Below are positions 17,362 through 23,965 of a stretch of DNA of 31,833 nt, one piece after another; the stretch's first letter is position 1, and the number at the start of each line of letters is the position of its first letter. A model generated the notes under the pieces. It worked only from the letters and a program-made list of their open reading frames with translations. It ran no database searches and was not told the DNA's origin. The position numbers were made by a program, and so were the translations under genes. Location: the IMG/VR virus record IMGVR_UViG_3300046000_002114, positions 1-31,833 of that record, one strand, 5' to 3'. Source of the stretch: a virus.

Positions 17362-18033
17362 TCATTTTCTTCTTTCTCTGTAATTATGGCAAGTCTTGAC
17401 AGGGCACCAACCGCATAACGGACCCGCTACTGCGTTCCAAACTCCTGTTTTTAGAGCTGTTTCTAGTCGTTCTAAATCAAACCGCACATGCTCAAAGTAA
17501 GCCATTTTGTGCATTGAACTGTGTTCTTTGTTTACAAACTCATTACTAACTATAAATATCAAAGCAGACTTAAGACTCTTAACCTCAGGGAAGTGAGTGA
17601 ACACCGCCGCCGCTAATAAATCTAATTGTTTTAAGTCTGCATACTTAGCGTTCTTACTGCTCTTGTAGTCAACCAAATATCCTTCATCACCATTGATGAT
17701 TAGTAAATCCGCAATGCCTCGATACCATGCATTTTTATCGTTGAATCCACAAGGATTAAGCCTGCCACCTTTGTTAGATACACCTAGTTCAATCTCAGTA
17801 TGCTTCTCACCTGGAATGTTCTTAAGCGCATCTACCGTATCTTGAATAAACGCAAACTGAGGTGGGATGGGTGTGCCATCTTTAATGTAGTCCTCAGCAG
17901 CTTTGTGTAGCTCTTTGCCATATATTGTGGCTTCACTACCTTCGTCTTTAACATCCTTGACTACCTTTAAGTGATAATACTTTTTCGGGCATTGTTGGAA
18001 TGTTTTAAGACTGCTGTATGACCATGCTGGCAT
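17362..18033 (-). CDS. Cas4/RecB-like PD-(D/E)XK exonuclease with probable Fe-S cluster
   Basis: This 223-residue nuclease is likely to process DNA ends. It starts SYSSLKTFQQCPKKYY, the typical RecB/Cas4 N-terminus. Core residues are H43 (GKELHKAAEDYI), D109 (GIADLLI), D122 and K124 (LVDYKSS), and Q136 (QLDLLAAAV). Four cysteines (C15, then C207, C210 and C215 in LCGWCPVKTC) match the 4Fe-4S arrangement of Cas4 and AddB. There are no other CRISPR genes and no repeat array, so a phage recombination or replication role is more likely than spacer acquisition. The gene begins 1 nt after the stop of the lipoprotein gene, so the two are cotranscribed. Confidence 0.82.
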   Translation of the reverse strand: MPAWSYSSLKTFQQCPKKYYHLKVVKDVKDEGSEATIYGKELHKAAEDYIKDGTPIPPQFAFIQDTVDALKNIPGEKHTEIELGVSNKGGRLNPCGFNDKNAWYRGIADLLIINGDEGYLVDYKSSKNAKYADLKQLDLLAAAVFTHFPEVKSLKSALIFIVSNEFVNKEHSSMHKMAYFEHVRFDLERLETALKTGVWNAVAGPLCGWCPVKTCHNYRERRK

Positions 18034-18034
18034 A

Positions 18035-18295
18035 TTATCTTCCGAACTTTGGCATGCAAGTTATATCGACGGGAACATCAGATAAGCTCCCATTAATCTT
18101 ACGTCTAGACATAATGACTAACGGTCTAAGCCCACTTGTTTCGCATTCTTGAACCGCCATAATTACTTGACTGCGACTCATTTGTGTAACTTCTTTTTCT
18201 ACTAGTAACGCAGTATCAGGTAGCTTAGAATTATCTACGTAAGGCGATGACGAGCATGCTCCTAGCAATCCTGTAATTAATAATATTTTTTTCAT
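18035..18295 (-). CDS. Small lipoprotein
   Basis: The 86-residue product has a short lipoprotein signal: basic MKK, a hydrophobic core, and the lipobox LLGAC with the lipidated cysteine at residue 14, followed by serines. The mature part contains two further cysteines (within QECETSG and ITCMPKFGR) that could form a disulfide in the periplasm. It should be anchored in the inner or outer membrane of a Gram-negative host. It is unlike typical o-spanins, because it lies among DNA-metabolism genes without a partner i-spanin. Superinfection exclusion or host envelope modification are possible guesses; the function is unknown. Confidence 0.7.
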   Translation of the reverse strand: MKKILLITGLLGACSSSPYVDNSKLPDTALLVEKEVTQMSRSQVIMAVQECETSGLRPLVIMSRRKINGSLSDVPVDITCMPKFGR

Positions 18296-18508
18296 TTAAT
18301 CCTCCTTTTTACTACTGTATTTACGTTTAGGTTTAATTGCTGCAAGTCCAAGCTCTTCTCCTTTATCTCTAGCTTCCATTAGGGCATCTGCCATACGATA
18401 AGATGCTTCAGCCATATCTTGTGGCGCACCTATATTTTTTGTAATTAACCCACACATGGCTAAACCTGCAAATATATCTCGTAACATTCCTTTATCTTCT
18501 TCAGTCAT
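18296..18508 (-). CDS. Small helical protein of unknown function
   Basis: This 70-residue protein is mostly helical, with a central run AEASYRMADALMEARDKGEELG and a basic C-terminus (KPKRKYSSKKED). It overlaps the upstream gene by 8 nt and ends immediately before the lipoprotein gene, so it sits inside a tightly packed operon. I recognise the pattern from other phage genomes as a conserved hypothetical. No catalytic or binding motif is visible. Confidence 0.6.
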   Translation of the reverse strand: MTEEDKGMLRDIFAGLAMCGLITKNIGAPQDMAEASYRMADALMEARDKGEELGLAAIKPKRKYSSKKED

Positions 18509-19142
18509 TTATACCCACCTCTTCAAAGTTATAAAACCATCCATCTTTAGCACTCCACTTGGCGTGATTCTCTACGCTATAGACCTCAGTTGGTATCTTG
18601 AAGTCAGGAGTCTTTAATACAGCAGGCACAAGTGATACGTCATACCACAAGCACCTGTTGTTTGGTTGGCAGGCAAACTGCCCGTTATCTAGCTTAATAA
18701 AGTTGTACGACTTATGCTCCTCAACTCCTTCGCTAAAGCTGGTATCTAGTCTGTTGAATTCAGGGCTGGCAAAGTCAATCGTAAACAGGTAGTTACCAAA
18801 GTGAAACTGTTTATCTTTGCCAAAAAACTTGACCTTCAAACCCCGCAGATTAGACTTCTCAATCACCGCCATGTCATACGATAAGCAGTCCCATATCTGT
18901 AAGTGATCTAAGGGTAACGGCTCGGCTACCTCTTTCCAAACATACGCATGGATTGGTAGTTTGTCGTACAGCGCCCCGTAGTTAGTTAGCATAGACTCGA
19001 TACGAAATGCTTGACCCTTAATTGACTTGGCAGTCATCCACACACAGGGTTCTAATTCACCATGCCCTGACTCATGGTTATAGAGAAACTCTCTACGCAC
19101 AAAGCATTTGACTGGTGGAATGTTAGCTACTAAGAATGTCAT
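18501..19142 (-). CDS. Conserved phage protein of unknown function
   Basis: This is a 213-residue protein beginning MTFLVANIPPVKCFVRREFLY. The ATG at 19142 is preferred over one six codons upstream, because it overlaps the stop of the newly found small membrane protein gene as ATGA. The sequence is rich in aromatic residues, mixed alpha/beta, with conserved-looking blocks EPCVWMTAKSI, YGALYDKLPIHAYVW and QIWDCLSYD. No signal peptide or membrane span is present. It looks like a widespread conserved hypothetical of aquatic phages; the function is unknown. Confidence 0.7.
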   Translation of the reverse strand: MTFLVANIPPVKCFVRREFLYNHESGHGELEPCVWMTAKSIKGQAFRIESMLTNYGALYDKLPIHAYVWKEVAEPLPLDHLQIWDCLSYDMAVIEKSNLRGLKVKFFGKDKQFHFGNYLFTIDFASPEFNRLDTSFSEGVEEHKSYNFIKLDNGQFACQPNNRCLWYDVSLVPAVLKTPDFKIPTEVYSVENHAKWSAKDGWFYNFEEVGIND

Positions 19143-19312
19143 TTCTGAATCCTTTCCCATATTTCAGTTATCGGCATAGCCTTAATTTCCATCCACCCAA
19201 TGTACACACAGGCAAACATGATGAACAAGAAAAAGCTAAACACTATTGCAAAGATCAACACCGCAAAAACAGCTACAAACAAAGCAAATATATTAAGTAT
19301 TGTGACGATCAT
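19139..19312 (-). CDS. 57-residue single-span membrane protein
   Basis: This short gene starts at ATG 19312, 2 nt after the stop of the upstream gene, and ends with a TGA that overlaps the next ATG (ATGA). The N-terminal two thirds is one long hydrophobic run (NIFALFVAVFAVLIFAIVF and onward, residues about 5-40). A short polar tail ending ITEIWERIQK follows. It should be an inner-membrane protein. Its tight fit between neighbours on the same strand is the main evidence that it is real. The function is unknown; a membrane-acting role together with the nearby lipoprotein is only a guess. Confidence 0.65.
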   Translation of the reverse strand: MIVTILNIFALFVAVFAVLIFAIVFSFFLFIMFACVYIGWMEIKAMPITEIWERIQK

Positions 19313-19314
19313 TT

Positions 19315-20403
19315 TTAAACTACCCTATTTTCTTTGTAATTATCAACGGCATAGTCTTTGATAATCTTGCCGTTTTCTTCATCGCCCACTAGCATTGGGT
19401 CTATCCATACTTTCTTACCTGACTTTTTCATAGTCCGCCAATGACCTCGTCTCCAATGTAGTCGGGGTGATGCGTGTGTGCCCTGTGGCAAAGAAGCTAA
19501 GTCTGGTGTTTTGCCATCAACCTTAATTAATCTAAACTCAAGTAATGGCTTCTTACCTTTGCGTACCCGCTTCGCATTTGTTATTGCTTCTTCTTTAGTA
19601 GGCTTAGACATATAAACATCGCCGCCTGAAAAAGTCATCATGTAAAGAACCCTAGCGGTTACGTACAAAATCATACGAGCAATACTGTGTGTAAACTTTG
19701 TACCCTGCTCATCGGGAGTCCATGCTTTTTTCTGCTCTTCAGTAAGGTGTATATCTACAGGCATTTGATTCCTGCCGTCTACTGCTATAACTTTGGGCAC
19801 TATGTTAAATATAATGGACTCAGGCTTGCCTCTTTTGTTTGTAACAAACATAGCTCTGATGTATCCGTCTTGTTGAGATAAATAGATTGGTACTAAGGTA
19901 TCTATTTTGTGATCTTCTCCAACCATGGCATGCATCGTAGAGACTACGCACGTAATAATAGTTATCTTTGGGAACGGTAATCTAATCTCATCTACAGAAG
20001 AAAAAGCTTCTCCAATTTCACCCACCTCAGTACGAAATGCAGGTTCAAATAAAATCTTGGGAAAGTTATAGATTGCATCGGATATGTCTTCTGATACTAC
20101 TTTATCGCCGTAAAACTCTTTGCCTTTTTCAAAAGAAGTAGCTTGATCCGCTAAAGCCTCAAGCAGTCTGTGTTTTGTATTAATGTCTCCATAAGCATCA
20201 ATGACTTTATCGTAATCACCAATTACTTTTAGTGCGCTTCTGTATTTTGGGTCGTCTAAAACTGCGTATACTTTTTCACCCAAAAGAAGTTTGGCTTCTT
20301 CATTTGGAAGAATTTTAGTTTCCCCAGTATCGTAGACTATCCTGACCGCATGGTCACTGTCCCGATACGCTGTAGCCCCTACTACTCTACTAGCACTCGC
20401 CAT
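19315..20403 (-). CDS. Conserved phage protein with C-terminal RRGHWR motif
   Basis: The 362-residue product has an N-terminal beta-rich segment, a helical middle, and a C-terminal basic motif SPRLHWRRGHWRTMKKSGKK followed by VWIDPMLVGD. This HxRRGHWR...VW..P..VG pattern recurs in many phage and plasmid proteins of unknown function and may contact nucleic acid. The start overlaps the end of the DNA polymerase gene by 14 nt, so the two are cotranscribed and probably translationally coupled. No enzymatic signature is visible. A polymerase-associated role is suggested only by position. Confidence 0.65.
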   Translation of the reverse strand: MASASRVVGATAYRDSDHAVRIVYDTGETKILPNEEAKLLLGEKVYAVLDDPKYRSALKVIGDYDKVIDAYGDINTKHRLLEALADQATSFEKGKEFYGDKVVSEDISDAIYNFPKILFEPAFRTEVGEIGEAFSSVDEIRLPFPKITIITCVVSTMHAMVGEDHKIDTLVPIYLSQQDGYIRAMFVTNKRGKPESIIFNIVPKVIAVDGRNQMPVDIHLTEEQKKAWTPDEQGTKFTHSIARMILYVTARVLYMMTFSGGDVYMSKPTKEEAITNAKRVRKGKKPLLEFRLIKVDGKTPDLASLPQGTHASPRLHWRRGHWRTMKKSGKKVWIDPMLVGDEENGKIIKDYAVDNYKENRVV

Positions 20404-22207
20404 AACTTTTCCCCATTCCTGACTCGCAACTCAATGGTAGGTCTTGTGCCCACTTGGGTCGCATTTTCATACACATCTCCACATACTCTTGACCAACCTC
20501 CGCTTCTTGCTCAGGTATTACGCAAGCAATCGCATCATGCACAGTCATTACCACCTTATATTTCTTGGCTACTTGCAGCATCTGCTCACCAATGATGATT
20601 CGAGCTAACGCTTGGCAGACGTTCTCAATAACTTTCCCACCATATATTCTGTTAAGCACAACTGCTTTACCCTTTCTGGTGTCGTACACATACTCGTCCT
20701 TACCCTGCTCGTTCCGCATTTTACGTAGGTTGGGGTACTTTACATACAGTCCGTTTGGTAAGCGAATGCCTTTTCTACCTTCTACTTCAAGGACTCCTGC
20801 TTTACCTAATGGCGCAGTTTGGTTGTTAAGGATTGCATCTAATGCTTTTCCTGCTTGATTCCATAGTTGGGGTATCCAATCATAAGTTTCTCGGTAGACT
20901 TTAATAATACGAGTGGCTTCCTCTTCTTCGATCTCCACATTAAACGTCTTAAGCTGTGTTTTAAATTTCGTACTCCCCATGCCGTAGCCACACCCCAATA
21001 TAGTCGTTTTGCCAACGAACCTTTCGTCCTTGCTAATTTCTTCAGTTACCTTGTTATAGATAGACGATGCCATGATTTGGTATACATCTTCACCCCTTTC
21101 AAATGCGTCTACTAAATCGTTTTGTTCAGCCAGCCACGCTAGCGTTCTTGCTTCTATTTGACTAGAGTCAGAGTCCACAACGACGTGCCCGGGAGGAGCC
21201 ATAATTGCGTCTTTAAGAGTTGAGCCTCGTGGTAAGTTTTGCAGGTTAACCTTGTCATCACCGCCCCAACGACCAGTATGAGCTGCATAGTAGCGTAGTG
21301 GTATGGGGAATAAGCCTCGCTGCGAGATCTCTATAAAGCGCTCAGTCCTTGTTTCTTCAATGGTTGACTTCACCCCTAAACGCGCTGTTGCAAGAATTTG
21401 CACATTTTCGTTCTCATGCTCAAGCAACTCTTTAAACCCTTCGTCAGTCTTAGCAAATGCCCATGCCTCTTTGCCTGTCGTAGCGCTAATCTTAGTGGGT
21501 GGTTCTACACCTAAGTTTTCTAACAACGTAGCAAACTTGTCATTGCTCATTAAATCTTCTTTAGCGTAAAACTCTAAGCATTGTTGCTTTTTAACTTGAA
21601 TATCACTTAGGTGGTCGTACAATATATTGCCGTCAAGCCATAGGCTAGGCTCGGAAAACATACGGATAGTCAGGTCAATAAGTCGTAGCTCACTAGGAGG
21701 AAAGCCTGCACTTAACTTCTCAAACAAACCCATGGTAAGCATTACGTCGTTTTTGCAATACTCGCCGTACTGTGCCAAATCCTGTGCATTAAAGTCAATC
21801 CGACGCTTGCCTTGTGCCTGTAGCACCTCTGTGCCTTTTACCCCTAGTTCGTAGTGTTCGGCTAGCTTGGCAAGGCTACCGCCAACCTCAGTCCCATGTA
21901 TGGCTCTTGCCATAGATAAGGTATCAGCAATGCCCTTGGGTCTTATATCAAACTGCCAATTAAGAATAGCCATATCAAATATAGCGTTATGGGCTATCAC
22001 TAAATGCTTGTCAAGTTCAAAGCTATCCAAGAACTCCTTTGTATCTGCTTTAGTACCACTAAACCAAATGGGAGCGCCCCCTTGTTCGCACACCGCTACC
22101 CCGATGGTTTCAAACTCAGGGCTACGGACGTACTCTTCCGTGGTAATTTTGCTAAGGGAAAAGGTTTGAGAGTAGTAAGTCTCAAAGTCCAAACAAAATA
22201 TTTTCAA
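20390..22207 (-). CDS. polA: Family A DNA polymerase with 3'-5' exonuclease
   Basis: This is the 605-residue replicative polymerase. Exonuclease motifs are ExoI LDFETYY (D7, E9), ExoII HNAIFDMAIL (D78) and ExoIII YCKNDVMLT (D154). Polymerase motif A is DSDSSQIEAR (catalytic D347), motif B RFVGKTTILGCGYG (R396, K400, Y408), and motif C TVHDA (H557, D558). Position 404, equivalent to Phe762 of E. coli Pol I, is leucine, a variant common in virioplankton. The start codon is TTG at 22207, overlapping the previous stop as TTGA. AAAGG lies a few bases upstream, and no in-frame ATG occurs before the exonuclease domain. It is shorter than T7 gp5 (704 residues). It works with the primase-helicase and the SSB-like protein. 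Confidence 0.93.
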   Translation of the reverse strand: MKIFCLDFETYYSQTFSLSKITTEEYVRSPEFETIGVAVCEQGGAPIWFSGTKADTKEFLDSFELDKHLVIAHNAIFDMAILNWQFDIRPKGIADTLSMARAIHGTEVGGSLAKLAEHYELGVKGTEVLQAQGKRRIDFNAQDLAQYGEYCKNDVMLTMGLFEKLSAGFPPSELRLIDLTIRMFSEPSLWLDGNILYDHLSDIQVKKQQCLEFYAKEDLMSNDKFATLLENLGVEPPTKISATTGKEAWAFAKTDEGFKELLEHENENVQILATARLGVKSTIEETRTERFIEISQRGLFPIPLRYYAAHTGRWGGDDKVNLQNLPRGSTLKDAIMAPPGHVVVDSDSSQIEARTLAWLAEQNDLVDAFERGEDVYQIMASSIYNKVTEEISKDERFVGKTTILGCGYGMGSTKFKTQLKTFNVEIEEEEATRIIKVYRETYDWIPQLWNQAGKALDAILNNQTAPLGKAGVLEVEGRKGIRLPNGLYVKYPNLRKMRNEQGKDEYVYDTRKGKAVVLNRIYGGKVIENVCQALARIIIGEQMLQVAKKYKVVMTVHDAIACVIPEQEAEVGQEYVEMCMKMRPKWAQDLPLSCESGMGKSYGEC

Positions 22208-22611
22208 TTTTTGCCTTTGGGGCTACCGCCTGTAACTCGCCGAGAAAGCAATGATAGTTCCGCAGGATCATACTTTTCCAACTCCTTTAGCAGTAGGGGC
22301 AACTGCTTTATGGTTTCAAATCTTTCATAATCATGGGCATCTCGTAACAGGGTATCCATAACTCTTTTAGTAAACAGCTCGCCCTGCAGGCTCTGCATCT
22401 TCTCCCATAGGGCTTTGATTTCTTTGTCGTTTAGAAAAGATAGCTGGTCTTTGTATTCCTTACCCCCATTGGTTCGCATCTCGATAGAGAGAAGAATGTC
22501 TCGCCACTTTGCAGGATACCCATCTCTTAGGGTAGGGATAAACTCATCAGGGTTACTGCTCATGCGTTCAAGTAATATCTGAACACCTTTGTTTATGTCA
22601 ACATCTGCCAT
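22204..22611 (-). CDS. Small helical protein upstream of DNA polymerase
   Basis: This 135-residue, mostly helical protein contains EFIPTLRDGYPAKWRDILLS and a long charged helix region, and ends GGSPKGKN. The ATG at 22611 has AGGAGG six bases upstream and overlaps the VRR-NUC gene by 14 nt. Its stop overlaps the polymerase TTG start, so this gene probably drives coupled translation of the polymerase. I do not recognise the family and see no motif. Confidence 0.6.
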   Translation of the reverse strand: MADVDINKGVQILLERMSSNPDEFIPTLRDGYPAKWRDILLSIEMRTNGGKEYKDQLSFLNDKEIKALWEKMQSLQGELFTKRVMDTLLRDAHDYERFETIKQLPLLLKELEKYDPAELSLLSRRVTGGSPKGKN

Positions 22612-22918
22612 CAATATCCTCCTCGTAAAGTAAGCTCCTTAAGGTTGCACCTAACAATGTTAGGTTCTCCTCGTTTACTACATAGGCATGTCCACCCGCT
22701 TTACGGATGTCTGCCATTTCTTTTTCTTGTAGTGCAGTAGGCTTATTGTTGCCTGCTTTGCATTCTATGGCAATGAACTTACCCTTAGCACAGCATATGA
22801 TATCGGGCACACCTGAGCGACCAAAGCCATGCGTTGCAGGAAAAAAATAATAAATGCCGTAAGCCTTGATTAGCTTAACAACTTTATCTTTAACTTTCTT
22901 TTCGGGAGTTTGTGCCAT
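22598..22918 (-). CDS. VRR-NUC domain nuclease
   Basis: The 106-residue protein is essentially one VRR-NUC (PD-(D/E)XK) domain. E6 lies in the first helix, then GVPDII gives catalytic D39, IAIECKAG gives E52 and K54, and LQEKEM gives the helix-3 Gln64. Stand-alone phage VRR-NUCs are thought to be structure-specific nucleases that act on branched DNA. The N-terminal ATG at 22918 lies only 6 bp from the -10 box of a strong upstream promoter, so the message may be leaderless. The most upstream-strand copy of the 13-bp palindrome (22651-22663) is in this gene, encoding LTLLG; no copies occur beyond it toward the polymerase. Confidence 0.85.
   Translation of the reverse strand: MAQTPEKKVKDKVVKLIKAYGIYYFFPATHGFGRSGVPDIICCAKGKFIAIECKAGNNKPTALQEKEMADIRKAGGHAYVVNEENLTLLGATLRSLLYEEDIDGRC
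22651..22663. repeat. 13-bp palindrome, copy 1
   Basis: CTAACAATGTTAG, extended symmetrically to 17 bp (ACC...GGT). It lies inside the VRR-NUC gene, encoding LTLLG, and is the leftmost copy in the window. Confidence 0.9.
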
Positions 22919-22924
22919 GCCACC

Positions 22925-22952
22925 ATAATAGCATGGTGTTGGACTTTGTCAA
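22925..22952 (-). promoter_or_regulatory. Sigma70-like promoter with operator-like inverted repeat
   Basis: On the minus strand TTGACA (22947-22952) and TATTAT (22925-22930) are separated by 16 bp. The predicted start is about 22918, the first base of the VRR-NUC ATG. The inverted repeat CACCAT (22921-22926) and ATGGTG (22933-22938) straddles the -10 box and could be an operator. This would drive the polymerase operon separately from the genes to the right. Confidence 0.65.
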
Positions 22953-22962
22953 GGAGAAAATT

Positions 22963-22990
22963 GGGTGGAGATGTAGATTCTCTGCCACCC
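22963..22990 (-). terminator. Possible weak terminator
   Basis: On the minus strand, GGGTGG and CCACCC (6 bp) enclose a 16-nt loop and are followed by CAATTTTC. The loop is long and the T-run short, so this is only a candidate. It sits where a terminator would be expected, between the DUF3310 gene and the 22925 promoter. The rest of the 193-bp gap (22919-23111) shows a direct repeat CGGCTAG with 24-bp spacing and no ORF. Confidence 0.35.
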
Positions 22991-23102
22991 TCAGAGTTAA
23001 CAAGGATTCAGCTAGCCGTAAAGTATTGGGGCAAACTAGCCGAAGATAAAATCCATTCGCATCTACAAGGCTACTAAGTTCTATCTGTAATCAAAACTGC
23101 CC

Positions 23103-23115
23103 CTAACATTGTTAG
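23103..23115. repeat. 13-bp palindrome, copy 2
   Basis: CTAACATTGTTAG with CC/GG extension. It overlaps and supplies the TAA stop codon of the DUF3310 gene. Confidence 0.9.
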
Positions 23116-23579
23116 GTCTTACTAAGATTACTAATAGCCCGATCCAAATACCATTTAGCCTTTTGTAAGTCTTCCAACTTATTGCCTTTTAAATCGGCAC
23201 GACTTACATATTTCACTACATTACCTAGGTTATACCCTAGGTTCTTAGCCTCGATAAAATCAATTGTCTCAATACCCCCTGCCTTGTAATGCGGTGGGTG
23301 GTTGACCATATCAGCTTTGCTATGGATACTCTTATTGCTCGTAGAGATTGCTATTACTTTCATACCCTTAACATATTTACGTGCGGCAGGCTTAGGCGAT
23401 AGAGCAGTCATAGGCACTTTGTTCATACCCTCACGCATTTGCTTTCGCACTTTGTAGGCTATCTGATACACGCTACTAGTTGGAACTCCTACTGCTTGTG
23501 CTATTTCTTTAGCCTTTGCTTTTGGGTTCTTCTTAACATACTGTATTACTTTACTGGTTTTGGTGAGTTTCTTTCTCAT
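23112..23579 (-). CDS. DUF3310 protein (T7 gp1.7-like) with N-terminal HTH
   Basis: This 155-residue protein combines two domains. Residues about 8-48 form a winged or simple helix-turn-helix (KAKEIAQAVGVPTSSVYQIA). Residues about 93-152 are DUF3310 (VNHPPHYKAGGIETIDFIEA ... GNVVKYVSRADLKGN). T7 gp1.7, a nucleotide kinase, belongs to that family, so a role in nucleotide metabolism is possible. ATG 23579 is chosen because GGAG stands six bases upstream; an ATG eight codons earlier lacks one. The stop codon TAA is supplied by the palindrome at 23103-23115. The HTH-DUF3310 combination suggests DNA-targeted or self-regulating function, not shown. Confidence 0.78.
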   Translation of the reverse strand: MRKKLTKTSKVIQYVKKNPKAKAKEIAQAVGVPTSSVYQIAYKVRKQMREGMNKVPMTALSPKPAARKYVKGMKVIAISTSNKSIHSKADMVNHPPHYKAGGIETIDFIEAKNLGYNLGNVVKYVSRADLKGNKLEDLQKAKWYLDRAISNLSKT

Positions 23580-23748
23580 TTGTTTCTCCGTTTTGTTGAA
23601 CATAATTAGCTAATACTTCCCTAATCTTTGCACTCTTGTTAGGGTAAGCATTGAAAAACTCTGCTACTTCTTGGCTGATACGAACAGGTAGGTAAACCAT
23701 TGCAGGCTTTACCCCCTTGCCCCTGCCTCTTTTTATTGGTTCAGTCAT
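23551..23748 (-). CDS. Ribbon-helix-helix-like DNA-binding protein
   Basis: This is a 65-residue protein. The basic start (MTEPIKRGRGKGVK) is followed by a beta-strand, MVYLPVRIS (about 17-25), then two helices, QEVAEFFNAY and SAKIREVLANYVQQ. This is the strand-helix-helix order of Arc/MetJ/CopG proteins. ATG 23748 is preferred over a GTG six codons upstream; it overlaps the preceding gene by 8 nt. RHH dimers bind short palindromic or tandem half-sites. As this gene lies within the region holding all copies of CTAACAWTGTTAG, it is a candidate binder of that repeat (inference). Confidence 0.65.
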   Translation of the reverse strand: MTEPIKRGRGKGVKPAMVYLPVRISQEVAEFFNAYPNKSAKIREVLANYVQQNGETNEKETHQNQ

Positions 23749-23956
23749 TTGGTTTATTAGCCTCACGATTTAGTTTGAACAAATAATCTTCCCGATACTC
23801 AGTAGGTGGGACAAACCCATGCTTTTTCCACGTTCTTAATACGTCAGCACCAGCAGTCCATTTAAATCTTGAGTCCCTATCCAAAGCCATAGACGTTATC
23901 CTTTCTTGTCTAGGTGAATCATTTACTATAAATACATGTCGTTTCTTATTAAACAT
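23741..23956 (-). CDS. Small conserved phage protein
   Basis: This 71-residue protein reads RFKWTAGADVLRTWKKHGFVPPTEYREDYLFKLNREA. The TWKKxGFVPPxEYRxDxLFKLNRE pattern recurs in aquatic phage genomes and suggests a small helical nucleic-acid or replisome accessory protein, without known function. AAGGAG precedes the ATG with 5-nt spacing. The palindrome at 23970-23982 is immediately upstream of the Shine-Dalgarno. It overlaps the RHH-like gene by 8 nt. Confidence 0.65.
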   Translation of the reverse strand: MFNKKRHVFIVNDSPRQERITSMALDRDSRFKWTAGADVLRTWKKHGFVPPTEYREDYLFKLNREANKPND

Positions 23957-23965
23957 ACTTACTCC

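Noticed and set aside
17362-18033. A cas4 gene of a phage CRISPR system
   Set aside because: No repeats, cas1 or cas2 were found; the fold is shared with many phage RecB-like nucleases.
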